From Pseudocercospora fijiensis CIRAD86 (taxonomy: Eukaryota; Ascomycota; Dothideomycetes; Mycosphaerellales; Mycosphaerellaceae), in the NCBI RefSeq assembly GCF_000340215.1, contig NW_006921539.1, forward strand, positions 4,051,118 through 4,115,117: a stretch of DNA of 64,000 bases, read 5' to 3'. This document shows, one piece after another, positions 34,101 to 43,845 of this stretch (positions are counted from its first letter, which is position 1; each line of letters opens with the position of its first letter). The notes under the pieces are model-generated. The model was not told the origin of the DNA. It worked only from the letters and a program-made list of their open reading frames with translations, and made no database searches. Both the position numbers and the translations under genes were made by a program.

Positions 34101-37100
34101 AGCAGGTATTTAATCTTAAAAACCCATTTTCCTATTAGAGGTGTCCTGCCTTTTAGTAGGGATTCGGCTAGAATCTACTCGATTGTACTAGACTTTTTAA
34201 GAGACCTTATCTCTTTTGTAACGGCTTTTCTCTATTTATCCTAGTTAGGCCTTTTTAGGGCTTTAGCTAGGGTTATTAGGTTAGCTAGCTTCTAAGCATC
34301 TTTTATAGTAGCAGCTATAGCAATCTTAGTAATCTTGCTATAGTTATACTTAGCTACGGCTCTGCTAGACCTAAGTCGTACTTCGGCTTAAGGAGGGTTT
34401 GGTTAAGGTAGGTTAGGAGCCCTCTTTCTCTTACTAGTAGTCTTAGGGACTTAGAAGGGAGTGATTAGGGTGTCTTCTAGTTTAGCAGTATCTGTTTCTT
34501 AAGTATACTAATCTTTCTTAGGAGCAGCTTCCTACTAGGCAACTAGTAGTTCTAGTTAGTGATTTTAGAGTGTTAGCTTATTAGCTATAGGTATTAGCTA
34601 AGGTAGTGTTCCTTACTTAAGTGTACCTTGCTCCCCCTAAGCTATAAGGGAGTCTTCCTAATCTTCCTGATTATAAGCCTGCTAAGGCTAAGGGATGCTA
34701 CCTCCAAATGGCTCCCCCTAAGGTTCTAAAGAGTGCTAAGGTGTTTAGTCATTACTAGGGAATAGTGCTAAGATTCCTAACTCAAATGAAAGGTCAGACT
34801 AGGTTTCAAGTACCTAAATAGTCTCTTAAGGGATAGCTAGTCTTAAATACTCCCCCTAAGCTTGAAGGGTACTTAGAAGCTTAGCGAAATTGTCTTTGTA
34901 GACAAAGTCCTCGTTAAAGGTAACGTATAGAGAGAATCTAATATTATGCTACTATACGCTATCCTTCTAGTACGGGTTCCAAAGCAGATAGTTTGTTAAT
35001 GAATTTTCTTAGAATCTAATAAACTAGTAAACGAAAGCTCTTAGTGCAAATTTCTAGGAGTTAAGTCGTTCAACCCTAGATTCGAGGTATTTGAATGCCT
35101 TATAGCTAAATCGTCTCGTCTTAGACAGGTTAATGTCTGTACTACCGATATTTAAGTCTAATTCGAGAGCCTTAAGTGGAACTTCCTTAGTTCTTAAGTT
35201 CACTAGTCTGTTAGTTAGGTAAATCGAATGTATTACTACAAAGCACTAGCAGTATATTAGTAGGCTAGAGTTAATCATTATTGCTCTTGCCTTAAGTAGA
35301 ATCGTCTTGTTTGACGACTCTACAATGCTATTCTGCTCCGGTATATATAGTGTAGATATATCCTATCTAATGCTAACTTCCTCTATAAAATATACTAGAT
35401 CGTTGTTAGTAAACTCTCCCCTACTATTACTAAAGATAATCTTAGGGATTTTGTTGTATTGCCTCTTGATTCTAGTTATCTAGTTAGTTAGCTTATTACT
35501 ACTTATTACCTTATCTTTGTTTCGAAGTAATAGACCCTACCTAAGTCTGGTTTTAGCATTAGTTAGGATTATAATATACCTGTTTCTAAACAGATTAAAT
35601 GGTTGTACGCTAATAAGGTCAATATAGACTTCGTTAAGGGCTTTTTCTAGTCTGGTTCTATGTTCTCTTAATATAACTCTTTAAGCTCTCGAGAGCTTGT
35701 AGGTCTTATAGTGCTCGAGTTTAGATATGTCAACTTCTTCTAGGCCTAGAATAGCTTCCTTAGTAGCTGTTAGGATCTTGTTGCCGACGTAGCTAAGTCT
35801 CTAATACTATCTCAATGTGTCCGCTCGTAGTCTAGCGATAGCTAGGGCTAATAGCTGCCCTTTCTAACTCGATTCTAAGTTTAGTTTTAAAGCTAAGCCT
35901 AGCATTTTGACTCTAGTATCTTTAAGGGCGAGTACTCCTTATACTTCCTTAACCTTTCTAATTAGCTTACCTTTAAGCATTAAAGTGCCTAAAGGTCTGT
36001 CTAAGTGAATGCTATATTTCTTCTAAAGACGCTCTACTAAGATTAGGTTGCAATCTAAGTTCGGGGAGTAGAGGACGTCTATTAGAGTGATTAGGGTTTT
36101 CTTTCCTTTATAGGTTAGGAAGATGTTAACAGTTCCTAATCGTAATACACTTGATTTTCCTACTGCTTAGGAGAACTAAATAGGCTTAGTTAGGTGCTTA
36201 AGATCGCTAAACTAGCTCTTATTCCCTATAATGTGTAGTAATGTACCTATATCCTAAACTTTTGTATTAGCTGTTAGGTTCTTAGAGCTTACTATAGCTA
36301 GTCCCGGCTTTGTAATAGCTCCCCCAATTAGGCCCCTACTAAGGCCGTCTAGCTAATAGTCTCCCTTATCTTCCGAGTTAGAAGAGGAGTCTAATTTATC
36401 TTTATTATTATTAATAGTACTACTAGATTTGCCCTTTCCTTTGCCTTTACCCTTCTTGCCTTTGTCTTTGTCTTTGCTCTTGTCTTTCTTCCCCTAACTA
36501 GGTAGTGCTATATTAGGGTGTTGCTTATAGCACTTAGCGTTAGTGTGTTTGTGCTTACACTAAGTGCACTAGTCGTTATTATTGCCAATAGCCCCTCTAA
36601 CAAGCTTTAAGCCGCTAGATAACTGTCTAGGAGGCTTTTCTCTCCTTAGGGACGTTATTATTGCTTTAAGGGAGGAGTCCTTAGCTTTAGGCTTATTGTT
36701 ATACTTCTAGGATCTAAGCTATTCGTAACTAGAAAGGCCCTAAATAAACAGCATCCTAACAAGCATATTAGGCATCTTGATGTCTAATGACTTTATAGGC
36801 GCTTCTATTGTTATAACTAAGCTAGTAAATTGTTCTATCGATGTTTGGAATCTGTTAAACTACTACTAAAAAGATTCGTAGTACTACTAGGTATTCGGAT
36901 TAGTAAGGGGCATCCTAATATGCCTAATAAGTTTAATAGTATTAAATATGTCTACGGTTATAATAGGCTTGTATAGAGCCTTAATATAGTCGTATATATC
37001 CTTAGCTAACTTAGGTATATTACCGAAGTCTAGTCTAAGGGCAGGGTCGAGTCTAGCAATAAGTATGCCTAGGGCTTAGATATCTTTCTTCTTCTAGTCC

Positions 37101-37493
37101 CTAAATATGTCTCTATACTACTAATCGGCTAAGTCCCCTATAAATATGCTTTTTAGAGGTGGTTTTATTTTATTAGCCTAGTCAAGTCTATAGAATACTA
37201 TACTAACTAGGTCCTTTTCTAGAAGGGCCGCCTAAAACATAAGCTTCTAGTCTTAGAAGTTAATCCCCTTCCTAAGAACTTGATTCTCCTTTACTATCTT
37301 TGTCTGATTAGTGTCTATCGTTCCTAGCTGCCTTTTAGTATAGTGCTAGGCAGGGCTTATAAGGGACACTTACTAGGTTTTAGTCCGAACTAGAGCTCTT
37401 AACTAGGTACCTAATAGGTCTAGATAGCTAGCTCTGTTTGGTGGACTCTAGAAACAGTTCTTTTATAGTTGAACTAGACAGGTAAGCGTATAC
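31108..37493 (-). pseudogene. Copia gag-pol polyprotein relic
   Basis: Conceptual translation through stops shows a CCHC-type knuckle (C-T-x-C-K-H-K-H-T-N-A-K-C, then a KQHPN block) near 36523-36580. The integrase core has SNSRGEFTNND and the downstream LYIPEQNSIVESSN segment. The polymerase has GKWVFKIKYLLDGSINKYKA, TYAPTLRAATTRL, KGLYSLKQA and LLYIDN (family form YVDD) at 33678-33700. Then come NLTIS-type and RLDISYAVNHLARF blocks that begin the RNase H region. Almost all stops are TAG or TAA where W or Q is expected. The protein cannot be made. Confidence 0.85.
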
Positions 37494-37508
37494 GCCGGGC
37501 TTATAACC
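37494..37508 (-). promoter_or_regulatory. Primer-binding site for half-tRNA-iMet
   Basis: The plus strand reads GCCGGGCTTATAACC directly beside the 5' LTR. Eukaryotic initiator tRNA-Met has GCAGGGCTCATAACC across its anticodon stem and loop. The two agree except at one stem base and one C-to-T (CAT anticodon to TAT, as RIP would give). Drosophila copia and yeast Ty5 prime from a tRNA-iMet cut in the anticodon loop, so this is an expected but distinctive site. Confidence 0.75.
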
Positions 37509-37690
37509 TGTTGTAAATCGTACTAGGGATACAACTAATTATCGGATTGACAACTATATAACTATATAAAGAAGGATTAGGAGCCTGCTACAGAAACTGC
37601 AGTTAATATACCTATTGTATATCCTTCCTCTTAGTACAGGTCAGCTAATAGTATCAGCTAACCAGCATATCACCTAACTGAACCACAACA
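37509..37690 (-). repeat. Copia LTR, 5' LTR
   Basis: Counterpart of 30917-31098. Here the inner part carries the mutations and the outer 60 bp keep CA and TG, including the terminal ACAACA. Confidence 0.95.
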
Positions 37691-37695
37691 GACAC

Positions 37696-39593
37696 CTGAT
37701 GTTGGCCTTACTTGCATCCTTCTTCGACTGCACCAAAGTGTGATGCGCGCCAGCCAGATGAACTGGTTTCGGCAGTCTGGGTGCTGCAATCGTCTTCTCC
37801 AGCTGTCGCACCGGTATGAGCACCTCATAGCCATCCCAAATGCTCGCTCAGGGACCCGCACTTCCGCAATCTCACAATTCTCTCGACATGCTGTCAACAA
37901 GGCTCCAACCACTCCCGAACGATGACTAGAGAGTAGCTCTACTCGTATTTCACTGATTGGAGCCTCTTGGCCGGCAGGAATGGCCCGAATCAACAGGTGT
38001 AAAACTTTGGAAGCGCTTTGAGCTTCTGGTACTGGTGATGGACATCAAACAAGATTCTCAATGCTCTCGTTGGCATCCGGCTAGCAAGGCCCAATGCAGC
38101 GATCGATATACTGTAGCGCATTGGCGAAGTGATGGAGCATCACATGTACGTTATCTACGCTGAACAGCTGACAGTGCTACAGTCTTTTCGTCCTGATGGG
38201 ACCATAATTAGATTGGATCAACAGCACATCGCATGATTGCTCATTCATGTTCCATACTTGGACTACTTCGGACCAACGAGCGCAGATCTAGATCGACCAG
38301 CAGGTCTCGCACAACTTGCTTCAGGATGGGACACTTCGGACATATATGTGCCTTCACAATCTCATGCGGTCTTGATCCTGTCCAGTTCTGATGCATGTCA
38401 AGAATTTCGAGGCTCTAATCATGCTCGCAGGTATCAACGTAGAGCTACCTTGCAGTTTTCTTAATTCTACCCGGAGTCTTTGCTTACCATTCCTGCTGCT
38501 GTGATTGCCGCTATCTGCTCCTCTTTTCAAGCTTGGCAGACCGCTTCGAGAATCGCTTTCTAGATCTACCCTCTCCAGCGTCACTGGCAGTCACGCATAC
38601 GGCTCGCATGCAACCAACAGGTATCTACCTATCACCAAGGTCGTGTCAACAGCATTCATATCGTAATCGCGTTATCCGGACAGCGCATCAGGTCGGACAT
38701 ACTACCAGGACGAATCTACCAACAAATGATCCAGTCAGTCTTGCAGCCAGGACATACCTTCTACTACGCCATGTAAATGATTTATTCACAAAGACACTGC
38801 TTCAACACTCGGTGTCCCCAAACTATCATTCTGTTGATCAAGCTCGCTTTCAACTAGCATGTTCCTCGAAACCTCAATCGAGGGTCCAAACATCAGCAGA
38901 AAACCATAGCAGGATCCAAGTTTGAGCCCTCTCGAGTTGGACTGTCTATGATTGGCAGGCGGCTGGAGGAGGAGAAGGTCCTAGCCATGCTGGAATTTGT
39001 GAGCGACATTTTTGGTTTTGATACTTGCTTGGCGGCATTCAAGATCTGAAGCATTCAGATTCCTGCATGCTGAAGTCGGACTTGACTTTAACAGTTTCTA
39101 GAGACTGTCAAGTTTTCCCACGACTTTCTGCTAGCGCCCGCTTCTGCTGAGCCAATGATGATGGGCCTGCCACCAATCGTCTTCCCTTCCCTTCTTTCTG
39201 CTCACACCACAATACTGCTCCATCACAATGCAAATGCGAACATTCCACTTGCGAGCGCCCCAAACCCATTAGCGCCTCGGTGAGAGCTCCTATTCACTAC
39301 GTTGTCCAGCATGCGCAACCCTCCTGTTTCGGCCTGACCTTCCACTTTCCCTACGCGCCGTGAGTGGCACAGTAGCGCTAGAGAGCAATGATCCTGCGTC
39401 TAGCACAAACACTACCCCCCAAAATGGGAAAAATCACACATGCTCGAGCGGCAAAGCAGCGTCAAACGTTTCAAGCATTCTGTCGTACTACGATAAAGTA
39501 GGTGCTGTATGGCTCAGCCTCTCCCGCATCGTTACCACTCTTTCACACTGCCATGTAACGCTCCCACTCCAATCACCACTCCACTCCAGCACC
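37696..39593. other. Intergenic DNA, no gene supported
   Basis: About 1.9 kb of normal, non-RIP sequence between the Copia element and the small secreted protein gene. Its left edge is the former RPS17 upstream region, cut off by the insertion. Several short open frames exist on both strands, but none shows a recognisable domain, biased codon use or a consistent exon model. Confidence 0.55.
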
Positions 39594-39976
39594 ATGCTCT
39601 CCATCATGATTCTCTGCCTACTAGCCTCCGCCACCGCATACAATCCACCCAACCAAATACCTCTAAACGACGACGACGAACCTTCTAAGACGATCACGAT
39701 GTACGTAACAACAACGAAAACACATTACGAATTTGATTTCTATACTACCACGATGGTTCGACAACCGAGACCGACGTCTTGTCATGCGGTGGAGACGATT
39801 CCGAGTCGGTGCGATGAGACGGCTTGTGCGATTTGTCGATTGCAGGCGAATTGTCGTAGGGCGGAGGCGGCTTGGTAAGTTAGATGCTTGATTTTGAAGA
39901 TTGATGCGCGGCTACTGAGGATTTTATGTGTAGTTTTCAGTGCGATACGAAGAATATTGTGAATGTTGAAGTTTGA
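39594..39976 (+). CDS. Small secreted cysteine-rich protein
   Basis: Predicted exons 39594-39874 and 39934-39976 (59-nt intron GTAAGT..GTGTAG) encode 107 residues. The N-terminus MLSIMILCLLASATA is a strong signal peptide. The mature part starts with an acidic run (NDDDEPSK), then a Thr/Tyr-rich stretch, then seven cysteines in the second half, including C-x2-C and C-x5-C spacings and, after splicing, a CFQC ending. No domain is recognised. Size, secretion signal and cysteines are those of fungal effector candidates. A longer open frame starts at 39360, but the ATG at 39594 has the good context. A rival acceptor 7 nt downstream (39940) would end the protein as CAIRRIL. RIP-mutated DNA begins within about 30 bp of the stop. 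Confidence 0.55.
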
Positions 39977-39989
39977 AACGGAACAGGCT

Positions 39990-40925
39990 TCTTCGATCGA
40001 ACGCTAGGCAACTACTATTCCTGCGGGCCGAGGACTTCTATAGTAGGGCTAAGGGGCGAGGAGATTGTTAATACTGTCTTTACCTATATAACCCTCCTAC
40101 GCCGACTCGCTATACATCTAGTAATCTTTGCCCGGCTTCTACGTTTCCTTAGGAGAGAGGGCTCTAGTCTTGCCGCCTTATAAAACGCAGACTCGAAATA
40201 TAATGCTAGTATCGGGCCTCCGTCTATCTACCTCCCTTAGCCTACCTATAGCACGGAAGTAATTGCCTAACGACTTCTACCTTAACGAAACCTTTACATT
40301 ACCCCCGTCCCTTTTCCCTAGAAAACTTCTAAAATCCGTAAATCTATTAAAGATATTAGCGGAGAGAAAGTTTCGCTCCGCATTATAAAGGGCTAGCAAC
40401 ATCGACGGATGCGGGATATTTACTATAATGCAAGATCGAGAGAGATTCTACTATACGGGAAAAAGTCGTATTTAAGGCTTTCTTTTTTTTTTAAAAAAAA
40501 AACTATATCGCAAAGTTTTCTTTCGAGATAGAGTTAGGATATCGCAAGGGGGGGGGGATATTTGATTTCTCGGCGTTAGATAACTAGACCTAGCTAATAC
40601 GATTTATTTGTTTAGGATTTCTTTTCTATTATAGATATCGGTCTTATAATAATAATAAATAACTACTTGCTTTCCTTATAACTAGAAAGAAGTATAGCCC
40701 TGTTTCGTACGAATATAGGTACTATTATAGGAAGTAGGAGGGGGGGGGGGGGGGGGGGTTTCGTAGATTTTATCTCGTAACTCGCGTAGAATTAAATCTT
40801 TAAGGCAATTACTTATTATAAATCAAAATAACTTTTAGTTTTCCCCTTTAACTAAGGGTAGAAGTTCTTATAGTATATATACTGCCGCCATTTTAATTAT
40901 AAAGAATTTCGAGTATTACGCGAAG
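39990..40925. repeat. RIP-mutated repeat fragment
   Basis: From about 39990 to 40925 the sequence switches to the TA-rich, CA/TG-poor composition of the other dead repeats, then returns abruptly to normal. No LTR, inverted end or protein relic could be recognised. It includes a T10-A10 palindrome (40483-40502) and a run of 19 G (40740-40758). Confidence 0.65.
40740..40758 (+). repeat. Poly-G run, 19 nt
   Basis: Nineteen consecutive G within the RIP island. Homopolymer length is prone to sequencing error. Confidence 0.85.
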
Positions 40926-41220
40926 TTAAAGACTTACTCGAATGTGAAGTAAAGCAGAGCCAACCCGTCTGTCTTGGCTGCACATGCATACGCACAGACT
41001 AGTGCTACTCCCTTGAGGTTCACTTTTTTAACCTCGAGCAACCTATAAGATCTCACGTGTGAGTACATATGTCGTTTGTAAAAGTTGCTAGATTTCATTA
41101 CGATTCCCATGTCCTTAACAAAACCGGGTCGTGTCGTGTACGAGACGCCAACGTGAGAAGCTTTTATTATGCACAAAGTCACGCCCTCAGCAGCCCTGTC
41201 AAAGAAATTCCCTTCCTACC

Positions 41221-42892
41221 TTACTGTTCTTGACCGAAAGCGTACTCATAAGGTGGTGCTGAGAATCATCAAAAAAAAAATTAGCAGGAGTTTCAAATTC
41301 AAGCACGTCTGCAGCTTGACATACCCGATGTCCCATCACAAGAATACCTCACAACATACCCCGACCCAGAACTATTCAAACTCTGCGCGACGAATCCATT
41401 GGGATCTTCTATCGTCAACTGATATTGATAACCACCCACACCCTGTGCATGGACGAATCTCATCGGAAGATATGTGCCGGCTTGAAGAGTGGTGGTGAAA
41501 GTGCCTGTTGGCGCAAGGGTCGAGTATGAAAAGTACAAGGACAAGTTCGCGTTTGCTTTCGTCCAGCCTTGTTTTGCGAGTGGTCCGAGCCAGAGGATGA
41601 AAGCATCGTCGACACCCGAGGCGGTAAAGCGCCAGGTACCGGTTGAATAGACGTAGAAGTAACCGCGATAGTCGGCAGACCATCGCATGCAAGGAACGGT
41701 GCTGGGAGAGGTGCTGTAGATCAGCCTGGCGGGGTTGCTTGGACAATCTTGTGCAGTGAAGCCTCCGATCCCGGGAATGGTGCTGTTGTAGTAAAGCGTG
41801 TCCCATGTGCTGTTGGATCCAGGCGAGTCTCGAGCTTTTAGATATGTCGGATCGTAGAGGGAGTATGCATCGTTGTCCACATGTGCTGGTTGGTTGTTAT
41901 AGAACACTGCATACTCCATGCCTTGATTATCGCAAGTAGATGGCGTTGGCAACATTCCTGCGAGGCTTGTTGTCGCTGTGATGGTTGTGACTCGAGTTGC
42001 CGTCAGTGTTTGCGCTGGTGGGGTGAACGTCACGGCAGGAGGCGTTTGAGTCTCCACAATTCGCTGTACTACGGTGCGTGTGTTTAGATTTTGCTGTATG
42101 CTGGCGATTGCACTCTGAAGAGCGTTGATCTGATCCTGAAGCTTTGCACAAGAAGACGCCGAGAACAATTGCAATTGAACGATTCGACACCCGCTTGGAA
42201 AGCCGTATTGCGAGAATACGGCATAAATGTAGCCATTCGTATCGGAACAGAATTGAGCTTGACCATTGTAGAAGGATGGGTTCAGCCATGACAGAGTGCC
42301 CTGTGCGCCGAAAGAGAATGTCGTGTTGATAGGGTTGGAAGAGGAAGCCGGAACGAATAGTTGAGATGCGACCCCGGCGCTCGTCGAATAGATGTATGCC
42401 GAGCCCTTGACTAGAACAGCCAAGTTGCCATTGTTGATTCTGTATAATGGTGACGAGCCGCAATCATTGGTGATCGAGCCGACCACATCCACGAAATTGA
42501 CCTCTCAGATCGTCAGCATTGCTCCGCCGTGGAATCCTTCCAGCCATACATACTCCGCCCGCGCCTTCTTGCCTCTTATCCAGCTCTCCTCCGTACGACG
42601 CGACCAGACGATAGGCATCCAGGTACGCGTCCAACTCCGAGGCCTCTTCTGCAAGCGATGCGGCAAGGCCTTCATCTGAAGCCGCGCTGCTGGAGGTGAT
42701 GGAGCTCAGATCCGTCCATTCGGCGCTGGTCGCAAGACTTGACGGGATCGACGGACTGCTCGTAAGCTTCGATTCGGGGGCTTGTTTCGCTGAAGGATAG
42801 TCGCGGCGAGCTTCATGGTCGCGCTGCATTTGAGGCCAATACGCGTGGCAGAGCGCACAGTATAAAAGCCATAGGCTCGCATTATGCCACAT
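41221..42892 (-). CDS. Secreted GLEYA/PA14-like cell-surface protein
   Basis: Exons 42892-42554, 42501-41325 and 41258-41221 encode 517 residues. Exon 1 gives a signal peptide (WLLYCALCHA) and an acidic, Ala/Ser-rich region ending KRQEGAGG. It splices in phase to VNFVDVVGSITNDCG. The middle holds a Cys-containing beta-rich domain (about residues 114-230), a coiled segment (INALQSAIASIQQNL) and a Thr/Pro spacer. The C-terminal half is a GLEYA-type domain with the block FTASGVDDAFILWLG and GWTKANANLSL, related to fungal adhesin and PA14 lectin folds. The last intron (66 nt) joins CDGTS to APPYEYAFGQEQ. Members sit at the cell surface and often bind sugars; the ligand is unknown. Without the upstream exon the protein would lack both ATG and signal peptide. 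Confidence 0.75.
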
Positions 42893-43845
42893 CTCTCGAG
42901 TATCGGTAACGCGGCAGAAGAGTTGCGATTCACGGACATCGGTGGGGGATCTTTCGCCTTCCATACCTCGCTTTGCCGTGCCGTGCCGTGCACTCGCGAA
43001 CCCATTCCATTCCACCATCTGGGCTCTGAGCATTAACGCGGTGGCGGGCCGCTTACTCAGACCTGACCGCCGTAGATGTATCAAAAAAGCGTTGGTCTGA
43101 GGAATCATGGTACCGGGTGACAGATGAATCGCCTCGCCTCGCCTCTTCACCGCATGTGGGACTTGATCGCGAGTTCTTGTGGTCCCAAAGGTTCATGGTA
43201 GTCGGTACGGATCTCACGTTCGGCGATCGCGACGCAAGGGATGTGAGGCCCCAGATGTACAGCTTGATACATGTTGCAAGCGTGCGACGTGGATTGTGAT
43301 GTTGACGCTCAGAGTCGTTGCTGTAATGGGATGGATCTTGATTAGTGGTAACTGTTGCAGTACAGTAGTCGGAGTAGGTACACTCACCTCTTCGTCCCGT
43401 GCCGCTGCCGTCGCCGTAAGTAGACGCAACTCGAAATCTACAATGCCATCGATCCACACAGGCAGTGATATGAATGAGAAAGGGGGGCATAACATAGTTG
43501 GTTAACCTCATTTTCGCCCACCCGGCCGACCGCTATTTGAACTCCCCTCCCCATTCATCGATCGCTTTAAATAAAAGCTATAAAAAATGTAAAACAGAGC
43601 TTCTTCTTCTTCTTCTTCTTCTTCTTCGCCTGGGTATCAAATATCGCGATACCCCAACATCGCATCGCATCGCATGCCAACCAAACAAAAAATGAAGATA
43701 AGATCCAAAGTACCCGACCAGACCAGACCCTATGCTTCCCTCCCTCCCTCCCTCCTGAACAAAAGCCCCAAAACGCAAACGCCAAGAGAGCTCCCAAAGT
43801 GTTGCGTTCCAAACAGAAAAGATTTTGGCTGGCTGGTTTGCATTA
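42893..43845. other. Intergenic DNA upstream of the GLEYA gene
   Basis: About 950 bp of normal sequence, ending in a CTT microsatellite at 43601-43627 beyond the BEM1 stop. Open frames on both strands lack recognisable products. Confidence 0.5.
43601..43627 (+). repeat. (TTC)9 microsatellite
   Basis: Nine perfect TTC units downstream of the BEM1 3' end. Confidence 0.9.

Larger units (their letters stand above)
30917..37690 (-). mobile_element. Ty1/Copia LTR retrotransposon, complete but RIP-inactivated
   Basis: The element is 6,774 bp with 182-bp LTRs at 30917-31098 and 37509-37690. Each LTR is TG..CA at its ends, apart from RIP changes. GACAC flanks both sides (30912-30916 and 37691-37695), a clean 5-bp target duplication. 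Read on the minus strand, the right LTR is the 5' LTR. Next to it is a primer site matching the anticodon stem-loop of initiator tRNA-Met, and the purine tract lies next to the left LTR. Internal relics are in Copia order: gag zinc knuckle (about 36523-36580), integrase (about 35250-35900), reverse transcriptase (about 33600-34160) and RNase H. TA is greatly enriched and TAG/TAA stops fill the frame, so the element is dead. Confidence 0.95.

Noticed and set aside
38533..38925. A 130-codon frame in the 1.9-kb region after the Copia element
   Set aside because: It lacks a good start, has mixed composition and no recognisable domain.
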